Assembly (NCBI GenBank): GCA_019636375.1 | Contig: JAHBXS010000004.1 | Location: 496,001 to 560,000 of the forward strand | DNA: 64,000 nucleotides | Direction of reading: 5' to 3' | From: Pirellulaceae bacterium | GTDB taxonomy: Bacteria; Planctomycetota; Planctomycetia; Pirellulales; Pirellulaceae | Notes under the pieces: generated by a model | What the model saw: only the letters and a program-made list of their open reading frames with translations | Told to the model about the DNA's origin: nothing | Databases searched by the model: none | Shown: positions 37,686-47,114 of the stretch, one piece after another | Layout of the letters: the number at the start of each line of letters is the position of its first letter | Numbering within the stretch: position 1 is the first letter of the stretch | Position numbers and translations under genes: made by a program

Positions 37686-38059
37686 CCCGCCTCGTGAGCG
37701 ACCGATAGCTTGTTTTTCTTGCCCCCTTTTGCACCAGCGGCATGCTGGTGAACACGAACAATGGTACTATCCAGAATCAGTGACTCAATTTCTTCTTCAA
37801 CACCAAGTTCTCTGCTGATTTTCTGCCAGACACCATTGACTGCCCAACGTCGAAATCGCTTGAATACCGAATTCCATTTTCCGAATCGCTCCGGTAAGTC
37901 GCGCCATGGTGCACCGGACCGGGCAATCCAAACCACAGCATTTACAAACAATCGGTTATTTTGGGCCGTCCTTCCAGGATCCTGTTTCTTGCCGGGAACT
38001 TGGTTCTTGATCTGTTCCCATTGAATATCATTCAGTTCGTACCTTCGTGACATTTTCAT
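37682..38059 (-). CDS. IS5-type transposase, first frame
   Basis: 125 residues containing the N-terminal DUF4096-like segment (YELNDIQWEQIKNQVPGKKQ, then RLFVNAVVWIARSGAPWRDL) and the first catalytic Asp in LILDSTIVRVH. It ends in the second frame's start region; a -1 shift near the A/G-rich run encoding AKGGKKNK (about 37708-37735) continues into the next frame as KQAIGRSRGG. Such shifts make full-length transposase in this IS group. Confidence 0.88.
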   Translation of the reverse strand: MKMSRRYELNDIQWEQIKNQVPGKKQDPGRTAQNNRLFVNAVVWIARSGAPWRDLPERFGKWNSVFKRFRRWAVNGVWQKISRELGVEEEIESLILDSTIVRVHQHAAGAKGGKKNKLSVAHEAG

Positions 38060-38182
38060 ACCTCCATGTCTAAAACTCTTACCAAATGATACTATTCCTC
38101 TTAAAATCTTGAAATCTCAATGTCAACACTACCTAATCTTTGACGAACGCGTTTAGCTCTTGAAAAGCGCGTTAGGACGTTG

Positions 38183-40183
38183 TTAGGAATTTCCTCGCGG
38201 CGCGAACTTGTGAACGTGGAGCACCTTGACGGTTTCCGCGCAGACGGTCAAGAATCGTTTGCCCGACGAGTAGACTTCGAGCTCATCCAAAATCTCTTGG
38301 GCTATGTCTGCCGGACAAATAATTTCGATCCGAACTCTCGGTTGAACGTTGTAATTGTCGACACCGACGTCATGCCGACCGACACCTGAACACGTAGCAG
38401 AAGTGTAGCCGCTGGCACCTAATTCCAGAATTTTCTTGACAATACTCGTTTCGATCTCTTGCTCGCAGACGATTGTCAATCGTTGAATATTCGTCAGTCG
38501 GCGACTGCGAGTCGAAAGATGGTGATCTGTATCTGGTGACATGCGATCCAACCCGATGAGTTCTAAACGCAATCCTTGCATCTTAAAATCGTCCTCCAGT
38601 GAATGAAGTTTTTCCATCACACTGTGATCAACAAGGCGTGTTTTGCTTAGGTCCAAAATTACGCTTTTTCCCTGAAACAAGCCGGCCTGTTCAACTTGGC
38701 GTCGCACGGGTATCCAGTTGCTAAAAATTACAGAGTCACCCGCCAAGATTCGCACCGTCGCTCCATCAACCGGTTCTGTTTTCAGTTCAGGATAAAACAA
38801 TGTTCTCAATGGCACGCCGTGAACGACATGAAAAAAGAACTTTAGCCCAATTCCGATGGCGATGCCGATCAGCAAATCGGTAGCCAATACAGCGATCAGA
38901 GTGGTGACAAAAATAACGAGTTGCTCTTTGCCGATTCGATAGACGTTGATGAATTCTTGCGGATGAGCAAGTCGAAATCCGGTGTAAACCAACATACCCG
39001 CCAGCGCAGCTAACGGAATTAGATGTAGCACTGTGGGAATCAACGTGACGCATACGAGCAGGAACATGCCGTGCCAAAAGTTTGAAAATCGCGTCTTTCC
39101 GCCGTTATCGATGTTGGACTTACTACGCACAATCTCCGAGATCATCGGCAATCCGCCAATCATACCTACGGCGAGATTCCCGACGCCGACTGCCAGGATA
39201 TCGCGGTCCAGATTACTCCGACGTTTCCATGGATCAAGCAAATCGATGGCCTTGGCGCTCAGTACCGACTCTAAACTTCCGATGATGAAAAACAGTGCGA
39301 CCCATTTCCACGCCTTCAGTTCCAGCACAGCACGAAAATCCGGTGTTTGAATTTCGGAGAAAATTCCGAACATGCGATCTGGCATACTCACCAAATATTG
39401 CTCACCCAGTTTGTACTCGTGATTTTGCAAGTGGTACGAATGCTCATGCAACAAATCGAAAACGATACCCAACGGGATCGCCACGGCCAACACGACTACA
39501 GGCGAGGGAATGTATCGTAAAACCAGAAAAAATTTGCTTGCGATTGGCCACAGAAACATGATGGCGATACTTAAAATTCCGATCAGTGCTATGGCTGGGT
39601 TGGCTTCTAGTAAAAAGTGCGGAATTTCTCGCAACAGCTCCAGCGGTTCGCCACTTGCAGTAACCCCTAAAGCCACTGGAATTTGTTTTGAGATAATAAT
39701 GACCCCAATCGCAGCCAACATGCCGTGGATCGCCGCAACTGGGAAGAAATCCCCCAAGATTCCGGCCCGCACCAGGCCGAACCCAATTTGCAAAACGGCC
39801 GCCGCCACGCCGACAGCCAAAGCCGCGCGGTAGGCACTGAGATCGGCTGCTGTCCAGCCGCCCAACATGCCATCACCCCCAAACGACTCGATGCATCCAA
39901 TCAGGATCACAATTAAACCGGCCGCCGGTCCTTTGATCGTGAGCTCTGAATTGCTGAAAGCCATTCCCGCCAATGCCCCAATGACGGCGGTAAAAACACC
40001 TGCAATTGGCGGAAATCCCGAAGCGACTGATATGCCGAGACAAAGTGGCAATGCTAATAAAAAGACCATGAAGCCAGACATCATATCGGCCCGCCAATAA
40101 CGTCGAAAACCGGCCCAATCACCGACAGGTTTATCACTGTCAATTAAGTTTTGAGTGTGTTCGTTTTGCGATGAGCTATTCAT
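38183..40183 (-). CDS. SulP anion transporter with STAS and SbtB/PII-like domains
   Basis: 666 residues. Residues about 25-450 form a SulP transporter core ([41 protein letters not shown]), related to the bicarbonate transporter BicA. Residues about 470-550 are a STAS domain ([20 protein letters not shown]). Residues about 565-655 resemble the PII-like protein Sbt[40 protein letters not shown], then [17 protein letters not shown] and [12 protein letters not shown]. SbtB binds adenine nucleotides and controls bicarbonate uptake in cyanobacteria. The gene overlaps the upstream NuoM-like gene by eight bases and is last in the DAB operon, so bicarbonate is the likely substrate. Sulfate is the alternative. 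Confidence 0.85.
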   Translation of the reverse strand: MNSSSQNEHTQNLIDSDKPVGDWAGFRRYWRADMMSGFMVFLLALPLCLGISVASGFPPIAGVFTAVIGALAGMAFSNSELTIKGPAAGLIVILIGCIESFGGDGMLGGWTAADLSAYRAALAVGVAAAVLQIGFGLVRAGILGDFFPVAAIHGMLAAIGVIIISKQIPVALGVTASGEPLELLREIPHFLLEANPAIALIGILSIAIMFLWPIASKFFLVLRYIPSPVVVLAVAIPLGIVFDLLHEHSYHLQNHEYKLGEQYLVSMPDRMFGIFSEIQTPDFRAVLELKAWKWVALFFIIGSLESVLSAKAIDLLDPWKRRSNLDRDILAVGVGNLAVGMIGGLPMISEIVRSKSNIDNGGKTRFSNFWHGMFLLVCVTLIPTVLHLIPLAALAGMLVYTGFRLAHPQEFINVYRIGKEQLVIFVTTLIAVLATDLLIGIAIGIGLKFFFHVVHGVPLRTLFYPELKTEPVDGATVRILAGDSVIFSNWIPVRRQVEQAGLFQGKSVILDLSKTRLVDHSVMEKLHSLEDDFKMQGLRLELIGLDRMSPDTDHHLSTRSRRLTNIQRLTIVCEQEIETSIVKKILELGASGYTSATCSGVGRHDVGVDNYNVQPRVRIEIICPADIAQEILDELEVYSSGKRFLTVCAETVKVLHVHKFAPRGNS

Positions 40184-41645
40184 CTGAATGTTCCCCTGAA
40201 ATATGGGCGGATTCTCCCCCTGGATGATTTAAATGTTCTGAACTGTTTGGCGCGATACGGCGATTCAGTAACTCTTGAGCGGCATGATAACGCGACGAGA
40301 TATTGGGTTGCGGAATGATGCCACCTAGCACCATCAGGGCGCAAAACAGACCAATGACTAGTTTTTCAAAAGGCCGCGGTTGCATCGAAATCGAAGCTGG
40401 AGCGACCGATCCTGTAAAAATTCGAAAATAGGCTCGCAACGCACCGATCCCGTTCAACGCCATTACGAGCACGACCAATGCACCGACGTATGAATAGACA
40501 TGAATCGAACTCTCAACCAATAATTCAGTTCCTACGAAACCGACCGTTCCAGGGAACCCAATTCCGGATAAGACCGCCAACAAGAAAAAACCTGCCAAGG
40601 CAGGCATCTGCCCGTACAGTCCATGAAATCTCGCCAGCGAAATTCGACCTACACGACCTTCGACCGCCCTGATGACGATTCCCAAAGAAACTAATGAGAT
40701 TCCCGACGAAATCCATAGACTCAATCCACCAGTCAATCCGATGCTGGTCACGGACTCCAATCCAATCAGAACCAGCGAAATATTCCCCAGCACCAAATAG
40801 GCAAAAAATCGGCGGGTATTCGTTTGCACAACCAACATTCCACCGGCATACACGGCTGTCGCCAAAGAAACGAGGGCAATCGCTCGCAAGACTTCGGCGG
40901 GAGCGATTGGAAACACCAAACGAACGACACCAAGTGCTCCAACCATCGGCACCACAAAAAGAATCGCCGTTCCCAAACTCGCCCGGTCGAATAAATCGAT
41001 GAGCCAAGTGTGAAATGGAATGCAGCCGCAACGAATGACCAAGCCCAAAGCAATTAAACCAATTCCGACCCCTCCAAACGTCGATTGGTTCTCGGTAACC
41101 ATGACGATTCCACCGCCGATTCCAATGAGTAGTAATGACAACAATTGATGAACGGCAAAAAACTGCCAGACTTGTCCACGCAATTTCAGTTCAATCACGG
41201 GCAAGGCGTTTTGCAGGGCGAGTAGCACGAAAAACCAACGCGGTTCCCGACAGCTAATTAATAGTAACAGCAGCGTCAGTGAAGTAAGGGTTAACGCAAA
41301 CGGGAATCGACTTTGTTTCGATCGCGGAGTGACGACAACTACGGCTAGGTACAGAGTGGCGACAAATGAAAACAGCGGGGCACTCAGTTCATCGATTACC
41401 AGAACGTCCTTACCAAACCACGGCTCCCAGTAATTGAATCGGTCATGGGCTTCAAATGCTCCCAGGCCGACGAAATCGAACCATGCGGCCAGAGTGCATA
41501 GGAGCGTGCCGAGCAAGGTAATCGAACTCACCCGCAAACGCCAATCGGCGTCACGTATCACTCCTACGATCACGGCGGCAATGATTGGCAGCGTGATCGC
41601 AAGTTCTAACCAAAATCCGTGTAGCTCAAGCATCGTTTTGGCCAT
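40176..41645 (-). CDS. Second proton-conducting NuoM/NuoL-like membrane subunit of the DAB operon
   Basis: 489 residues, about fourteen membrane helices of the Mrp/Nuo antiporter fold. Typical segments are [20 protein letters not shown], then [20 protein letters not shown] and [13 protein letters not shown]. It overlaps dabB by 20 bases at its start and the SulP gene by eight at its end, so it is translated with them. Usual DAB systems have one such subunit; this one may form a second proton path or be structural. The C-terminal 40 residues are hydrophilic and His/Asn-rich. I do not see the Lys in the usual helix-broken position (RCGCIPFH instead of KSAQVPFH). Confidence 0.82.
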   Translation of the reverse strand: MAKTMLELHGFWLELAITLPIIAAVIVGVIRDADWRLRVSSITLLGTLLCTLAAWFDFVGLGAFEAHDRFNYWEPWFGKDVLVIDELSAPLFSFVATLYLAVVVVTPRSKQSRFPFALTLTSLTLLLLLISCREPRWFFVLLALQNALPVIELKLRGQVWQFFAVHQLLSLLLIGIGGGIVMVTENQSTFGGVGIGLIALGLVIRCGCIPFHTWLIDLFDRASLGTAILFVVPMVGALGVVRLVFPIAPAEVLRAIALVSLATAVYAGGMLVVQTNTRRFFAYLVLGNISLVLIGLESVTSIGLTGGLSLWISSGISLVSLGIVIRAVEGRVGRISLARFHGLYGQMPALAGFFLLAVLSGIGFPGTVGFVGTELLVESSIHVYSYVGALVVLVMALNGIGALRAYFRIFTGSVAPASISMQPRPFEKLVIGLFCALMVLGGIIPQPNISSRYHAAQELLNRRIAPNSSEHLNHPGGESAHISGEHSDE

Positions 41646-43005
41646 CCTTGCTGCGTGAGACTCCGCTTAGTTTTTCGCTGGTCCAGGCAATCCAATTGGA
41701 CTCCAATCGGCTACACCATTGAAAAAACGACGAAAACGGATTGACGAAAATCCGGTCCAGCATGGTGTCGAGGTAGCCACGTTCCAATCCAAATCGATAC
41801 CAACTTTGCTGGATTAAACTTGGTTTTTTGGTGTCGATGGCTAAGGAGCTCAAATGGGCGATTTTCTTGCCGAGTGCGGTTTCGAGTTTGAAATAGTCAT
41901 GCAACAAATTCGAGGCCCTCAGCAGTTGCAATGTGCGGAGCAAAGCGTGTCCAATGATGTGAAACAACGCCAAGTAGTACCAACCCATTCCGATCTCGGT
42001 AATGATCAAACCGACCTGCGTCAGCGAGGCGAATGCCAACACGCTCTTAATGTCCGCTTGAACTCGCCCCGCCATGTTTGCGAAAATCGAAGTCGCCAGA
42101 CCTAACACGATAACCAGGACGGTCAACGCCATTGAGGCCGCGATGATGGGAGTTGCACGCAACAACAAGAACGCCCCCAAGTGAATCGATAGTGCGCCAT
42201 AAAAAATGGCACTCGATGGCGTCGGCCCCTCCATCGCTCTGGGCAGCCAACCCGAGAATGGGACCAAAGCAGATTTGCCGGCTGCGGCCAAGACTAGCAA
42301 CAGCCCAACACTTAACGCTTCCCACTCTTTCATCACCGAGGTTGCGTAGGGCCAAGCTCCGGCACCAGTCAAATGATCGAAATCGCCATGGCCGGTTACG
42401 TTGTGCATGATCACAGCGGCTATCAAAAAGAACGCATCGGCCAATCGGTAAATGGCCCAGATTCGCAAACCATTTTCCACGGGTGCCCTGCGTTCGTGGA
42501 AAAATCCCACGAGCAATGCCGAGGCCAAGCCCACAAGCTCCCAACCGAAAAACAAGACTTCGATGGTGCCTGCCAAAAAACTTGTGGTCAAACCAAACGA
42601 GAATATGGCATAATAGAGAAAAAAGCGTTGGTATCCCGACTCGCGGTGTAAATAGTTTGAAGCAAACGCCGCTACCGTTCCACACAGCACATAAGTCAAT
42701 ATCACCAGCGGCAGCGAAAGACGATCAAATACAAATTTGAGATGGAAATAAAAGTGTTCGTTAGGTATCGCAACCCAATCGCCAATCTCCCAGACCCGTT
42801 CCGCTTGCCCAACCACAATCATCAAAACGGCGACACCCAAACTACCCATGAGTCCCACAAGATTCGCAATCATGGCGATTCGTGAAATTGATTGCTCGGA
42901 CAGTCGCATTGAGAACAGGTTGCTCAATCCAATGATTGCCGCCAAAACACCGGGACTCAAAATTGCCATCCCGGCAAACTGCACAAACCAAAATGTCTCG
43001 TCCAT
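41626..43005 (-). CDS. dabB: DAB inorganic carbon pump membrane subunit (NuoL-like)
   Basis: 459 residues, about twelve membrane helices. VLFFGWELVGLASALLVGFF has the conserved Glu, and LAAAGKSALVPFSGWLPRAM with EGPTPSSAIFYGALSI is the NuoL proton-channel signature. In DAB complexes the subunit is believed to couple cation movement to CO2 hydration by DabA. It lies 22 bases downstream of dabA. The C-terminal soluble tail (about 380-459) is longer than in a minimal subunit. Confidence 0.88.
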   Translation of the reverse strand: MDETFWFVQFAGMAILSPGVLAAIIGLSNLFSMRLSEQSISRIAMIANLVGLMGSLGVAVLMIVVGQAERVWEIGDWVAIPNEHFYFHLKFVFDRLSLPLVILTYVLCGTVAAFASNYLHRESGYQRFFLYYAIFSFGLTTSFLAGTIEVLFFGWELVGLASALLVGFFHERRAPVENGLRIWAIYRLADAFFLIAAVIMHNVTGHGDFDHLTGAGAWPYATSVMKEWEALSVGLLLVLAAAGKSALVPFSGWLPRAMEGPTPSSAIFYGALSIHLGAFLLLRATPIIAASMALTVLVIVLGLATSIFANMAGRVQADIKSVLAFASLTQVGLIITEIGMGWYYLALFHIIGHALLRTLQLLRASNLLHDYFKLETALGKKIAHLSSLAIDTKKPSLIQQSWYRFGLERGYLDTMLDRIFVNPFSSFFQWCSRLESNWIAWTSEKLSGVSRSKDGQNDA

Positions 43006-43020
43006 CTTTAATTTCCTTTA

Positions 43021-43117
43021 GCCTATCTCAAAAGGGGTCAGACCCTATTGAGGCTGGACCAGATTTACTTTTTTTCGTCGTTTCGCCGGAGAGGGTCTGA
43101 CCCCTTTTGGGATAGGC
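43021..43117. repeat. 26-bp inverted repeat spanning the dabA stop codon
   Basis: gcctatctcaaaaggggtca followed by gaccct (43021-43046) and agggtctgaccccttttggg followed by ataggc (43092-43117) match at 25 of 26 positions around a 45-base loop. The stop codon of dabA is in the left arm and the last 27 codons or so of dabA run through the element. It could act as a terminator or mRNA stabiliser between dabA and dabB, or be a mobile palindrome. The same kind of ggggtcagacc repeat is familiar from other genomes, unchecked here. Confidence 0.8.
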
Positions 43118-46100
43118 TTTAACGCCAACCGGTGCGCAAGAGATGTCAATCATGGCAAACCCTAAATCCTCACGGTTGCCGTGATACCAGTCCCACGACG
43201 TCTTCGCTCGGGGACATGTTCCCGTGGAAGTTCCGTAGGGGATGAAACTGTCTTGCACATATCGCAAAACCTCTGCGGAGTCGGGAGACATGAGTGCTAA
43301 TTGCAGCCAGTCGTTTTCGACTAAACGAGCAAAACCTGGATTTGATTTCAGAATCTTCTCGATTCGTTTTGTCGTTGTCTCAATCAAGAGCAAGAGTCGC
43401 AATGGTTTGTGTATCTCCACCATTTGCCAAGGCAAACCCGTTCCCAAATCACTTTGGGCACCGTCCATGACACCGAGCAGTGATGTAATGTTGTGTGGCA
43501 GTTTCGTGCTGCAACCCAGTTGGACAGGATCGGTGTAAGAGAAGAAATATTCCAGATTGATGCCAGCACAAACCGGCACGACGGCGGCCAAAATTCTCGA
43601 CAAAATCGTGGCGTCGTCGTCATCGCAACCCGGATCATAACTGTGCAAAAAAGCTCGTCGATCCAGGTACAGGCCCCGAGTTCTTTCGCGCCGTCCAACG
43701 ATACAAATCGCATTGGTTGCGTGACCGCACTCCGGTCTGGCTTGGGACAAGTCCTCGATGCGGGTCAAAACGTGCTTGTACGCCTCGGCTGGACTCAAAT
43801 TGAGCGGGGCCGAAACAAATCGACGGCAACGCTCATGGGCATTGCGTTGACTGACTTGGACCATTGCCTCCCGGGCTGTTGCAAGGGCCGATCGAAACCC
43901 ATCGGGAACACTCGATTCGTCCAGGAAACTGACTTGATCGCCGCCAGTGTTATGGTAGCCGCCAACGAACCAAGTGGTCGCGGGAATTTCCAAGGCTCGC
44001 TCAGCCAATACTGAGCGGACTCGCGGGTCATTGGCCATTTTTGCAAACGCTCGGGCGTTTGGGCCACCGTGACCACCCCCGCATGCCCCACAGTTATAGG
44101 CCGAGCCATGTGGATTGTTGAGACTGCTCGAGCCATGCCCGACGACGATCACAAGAGGCGACCAGTTTTCAACCAGGCCAATGTCAGTCAACAATCGCTC
44201 GACGATGTTTGCCATTTCAGCGACCGTAAAACCTCTGTGGCGATTGTCGGTCTCAAGGGCTGGCAATTCCAATTGCAATTCCGTCTTGTGCGGAGTGGCC
44301 ATCCAATCGTCGAACCGGTTTCGCAAGACGCCTGCGATTCTCGGGAAGAGCACACGCAAGACGAGCGGAATGGCTGCCACCACACCTGCAATCGACGTCA
44401 CTGCACCGGACAACAGAGATCGACTACCGAGATGCAAACCGTGCAGCCATTCGGCAAATCGCCGCCGCCGACCTGCACGTTCTTGCCCGACCTCGTGAAG
44501 CTCTTCGCACACGCGTTCGGTGACCAGATGTTGCGGTTCGATTACGATTGGGCACAGCGGAATCGCTTGGAACGAGTCTGCCGCTTGATAGTTCATGGCC
44601 ACACTGAAAAATCCGGCCGCTCCCCAAGTGCGAACTCGCGGCTCAACCTCTTCCAAATGTCGTCGAAACGACTCCTCGCGTTCGTCAATGCAAGTGATGA
44701 CGTCAAAGGCCACACTTGAGTCCGATACATTTTCGGAGTGAAGATTGCTATCCAAACTATCAACAATCGGATGTGACTGATTTCGCTGATGAATTGCCTG
44801 CACTGCGTCAAAACACTCGTGCCGCCAACGACGTTCCAAAGCCAATTGGAAAACGTAGCAGCGTTGCGTCTCATCAAACGCGCGAATCTCGGTAAGCAGC
44901 TTTCGCCAGTTGGCAGGAGTTAGACCAAACAAAGTTTCTGGACGCCAGCCTCGCCCTTGAGCTAGTTGAAAAATCGAGAATGCCTCGCTGCGAACCTGAT
45001 CTGCTACTCGATATTCCGAGTGGTTCCGGTAGCGATCCTTCAAGTCGTGAAATCCGACGTCACTTCCAAGTTCACGGTGCATCAGCCAATTCAGAGCTAG
45101 CTTGTCCAGAATCAGCCTTACCGCCAAAAACTCTGTCAGTGTTCCAGGAGGAACTGCACGTGTAACACGATCGGGACGAGTTTCCATCTGCCAGATCATT
45201 CCGGCAAACCCGCGAATCGCGAGCAGTGAATGCGTCACATACTTTTCAATTTCCTCGGTGCTGACTCCCATCGCGTGCAAATTGTCCGCGATACTTTGCA
45301 GAGGTGACAACTCGTCATTGGCGAGTGCGGCAAGTTCGTCTGCCAGCGGTATTAGCCAACTGGGCAACAGCGGGTTAGGATGTCCGTATATCGCAATAAA
45401 CGCTTGCAAAAATCCCTGCTGCCGGCAGGGCAATGGCGACGGGCTCATTCCCTGGTCGATGAATACCACACAAAATCGAATTAGCAACTCATGGACTAAT
45501 TGATCGCTATCAACACCCGTTAGTTCATAGAATGCATCGCGGTGTCGCACCGGGGGCTTCAATGCCGCAACGTGTGGGTGTCGCGAAACGGCGTGAAAAC
45601 AGACTTGCCACAGTAAATGCAGCGTGAATGCCTCCCGAGTTGCGTCATTCCAAGCCTCGCAGTGTTCCAATTGAAAGTCTCTACCCAAACTTTCACACTT
45701 CTTTCGAAACCGTAGAAGTTCAAGATCGGTGTGCGGCGTGTGATGATGAGGCGGTGCGTTGACCGAAGCCAATAAAGCCAATACCCATCGTTTGGTGTCG
45801 TTGATTAGTCTTTTCTTGGCGTCGGCGGGTATGCTTCGATCAAATCGCTCCAGCGAACGATTTTCGGCAAACACCCATTCGAGTTCATTGGGCAAAACCG
45901 CTTGCAAGGGCTGATACAGCATTTCACGCCACAAACTGAATCGAGTTCCCAAAAAGCCAACAAACGTTTCGGCTTGTTCGCCCAACGATTCCAACAAAGC
46001 GTCTTCTAAGTCCTCGTTGGAAAACTCAGCATTCGTCCATGCTTGCCGATACCAAGACTCGGGCAATAGCGCGCGGCAATTGAAATGCGAGGAAGCCTGT

Positions 46101-46273
46101 CGAACGGCCTCGATAAACGGCAAATGCTCGAAAGCATGCAACGTATTGTGGTGGATAAAAACGGTAATTGGACCTTGGCCCGGCAAATAGTGAACAGCAT
46201 GATCCAACGCCTGTTCGACAATATTTTTTGAGCCAGCCAAACTACCAGTCTCGGACTGGTTGGGAGCTGTCAT
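43028..46273 (-). CDS. dabA: DAB inorganic carbon pump, carbonic-anhydrase-like subunit
   Basis: 1,081 residues of the DUF2309 family. The predicted zinc ligands are present: CIDERE (Cys 528, Asp 530), VVGHGSSS (His 713) and NCGACGG (Cys 728), in the order of the characterised Halothiobacillus protein. DabA converts CO2 to bicarbonate in the cytoplasm in a direction driven by ion flow through DabB, so it traps carbon. The N-terminus HYLPGQGPITVFIHHNTLHA is conserved. The C-terminal tail (GQTLSGETTKKSKSGPASIG) is encoded by a palindrome and is probably an extension. First gene of a four-gene operon. Confidence 0.94.
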   Translation of the reverse strand: MTAPNQSETGSLAGSKNIVEQALDHAVHYLPGQGPITVFIHHNTLHAFEHLPFIEAVRQASSHFNCRALLPESWYRQAWTNAEFSNEDLEDALLESLGEQAETFVGFLGTRFSLWREMLYQPLQAVLPNELEWVFAENRSLERFDRSIPADAKKRLINDTKRWVLALLASVNAPPHHHTPHTDLELLRFRKKCESLGRDFQLEHCEAWNDATREAFTLHLLWQVCFHAVSRHPHVAALKPPVRHRDAFYELTGVDSDQLVHELLIRFCVVFIDQGMSPSPLPCRQQGFLQAFIAIYGHPNPLLPSWLIPLADELAALANDELSPLQSIADNLHAMGVSTEEIEKYVTHSLLAIRGFAGMIWQMETRPDRVTRAVPPGTLTEFLAVRLILDKLALNWLMHRELGSDVGFHDLKDRYRNHSEYRVADQVRSEAFSIFQLAQGRGWRPETLFGLTPANWRKLLTEIRAFDETQRCYVFQLALERRWRHECFDAVQAIHQRNQSHPIVDSLDSNLHSENVSDSSVAFDVITCIDEREESFRRHLEEVEPRVRTWGAAGFFSVAMNYQAADSFQAIPLCPIVIEPQHLVTERVCEELHEVGQERAGRRRRFAEWLHGLHLGSRSLLSGAVTSIAGVVAAIPLVLRVLFPRIAGVLRNRFDDWMATPHKTELQLELPALETDNRHRGFTVAEMANIVERLLTDIGLVENWSPLVIVVGHGSSSLNNPHGSAYNCGACGGGHGGPNARAFAKMANDPRVRSVLAERALEIPATTWFVGGYHNTGGDQVSFLDESSVPDGFRSALATAREAMVQVSQRNAHERCRRFVSAPLNLSPAEAYKHVLTRIEDLSQARPECGHATNAICIVGRRERTRGLYLDRRAFLHSYDPGCDDDDATILSRILAAVVPVCAGINLEYFFSYTDPVQLGCSTKLPHNITSLLGVMDGAQSDLGTGLPWQMVEIHKPLRLLLLIETTTKRIEKILKSNPGFARLVENDWLQLALMSPDSAEVLRYVQDSFIPYGTSTGTCPRAKTSWDWYHGNREDLGFAMIDISCAPVGVKAYPKRGQTLSGETTKKSKSGPASIGSDPF

Positions 46274-47114
46274 GGCACAACTGTGGAGATTTTGAAAAGC
46301 AAAATTAAAAGAAGAACTTCAGCCCGAAATCGTTGGCTAGATGGCTCCTTAAGAGCAGTACGCAGAGACGAGAGGCTTGACTAGGAAGCTGGACTTGGCC
46401 TCAACCAGATGGTCTTCAGCTTTTGTTCAGCAAATTAAATTTTCCACGCGACTCTTCGCTACCTAGCCCGAAATGGCTGGCGGCCCGCGAACGTGAAATT
46501 CAGAAGCCCAAGCATGTAATAATCCTGGGCAGGCATAGAGCAAATTTTCTCGCAAATCGTGAGCAAAAACGAGACGAAAAGTCAATTGAATCGCAAAAGA
46601 TTTGGATTCCTTAGTTTCGGAAACTTCTGTTTCGACTTCGAGTGACTCAACAATTACCAAGCTAGGTAAATGCGGATCGTCATCCTTATTTAGACCAGCA
46701 ATTGCCGCCGGCCAAATAAAAATGAAAAGGACATTGAGAAGTAAGGCTCTCTCGATTAATAACTGAGAGAAGGCACGCGTCGTGATCATGGATTCAGTCT
46801 ACGGCGACGACCAGACAATGTAAAGAGTGAAACGTCTTCACAATCGAACCAACCCCTGTTGGCTTACCTATTTCGAGGTTTTACGGAGTGTTGCCAAGGA
46901 AATCAGTCGGTTTTTGACCATCGATTGTAACTTCTTCAAAACCACTTTTCCTCCAAATCTAGCCAAAAAGCCCCAGCTTCTCAGCAAAAAGCCAACTGTA
47001 TGGACTTCCGAAAATCGAGTAACCTTTTGTATTGAAAGGGCGGTGCGAAGTATGGCCGTTCTGTCGTGTAAGGGCATCATTTGAAAAACGATTTCCGGTA
47101 CTTTTTTAAAAACC
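46274..47114. other. Divergent region upstream of dabA and the K+ channel
   Basis: About 840 bases between divergent genes. One frame on the minus strand (46463-46789) may be a small gene; the frames at 46827-47134 are mutual shadows with no features. AT-rich stretches near 46300 and 47085-47110 could hold the promoters. No LysR-type regulator gene is present beside the DAB operon. Confidence 0.4.
46463..46789 (-). CDS. Possible small membrane or exported protein
   Basis: 108 residues starting MITTRAFSQLLIERALLLNV, with a hydrophobic stretch (LLNVLFIFIWPAAIAGL) that could be a signal or anchor, then an acidic part (VESLEVETEVSETKESKS). Codon use is compatible with a gene but no ribosome site is obvious, and no family is recognised. 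It may also be chance. Confidence 0.35.
   Translation of the reverse strand: MITTRAFSQLLIERALLLNVLFIFIWPAAIAGLNKDDDPHLPSLVIVESLEVETEVSETKESKSFAIQLTFRLVFAHDLRENLLYACPGLLHAWASEFHVRGPPAISG

Larger units (their letters stand above)
37288..38133. mobile_element. IS5-type insertion sequence, intact
   Basis: 846 bp bounded by perfect 15-bp inverted ends (ggtagtgttgacatt at 37288-37302; aatgtcaacactacc at 38119-38133) and flanked by a TA duplication (37286-37287, 38134-38135). It carries two overlapping frames on the minus strand that together make one DDE transposase, the layout of the IS427 group of IS5. Perfect ends suggest a recent insertion. Full integrity of the frameshift region supports activity. 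Confidence 0.88.
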
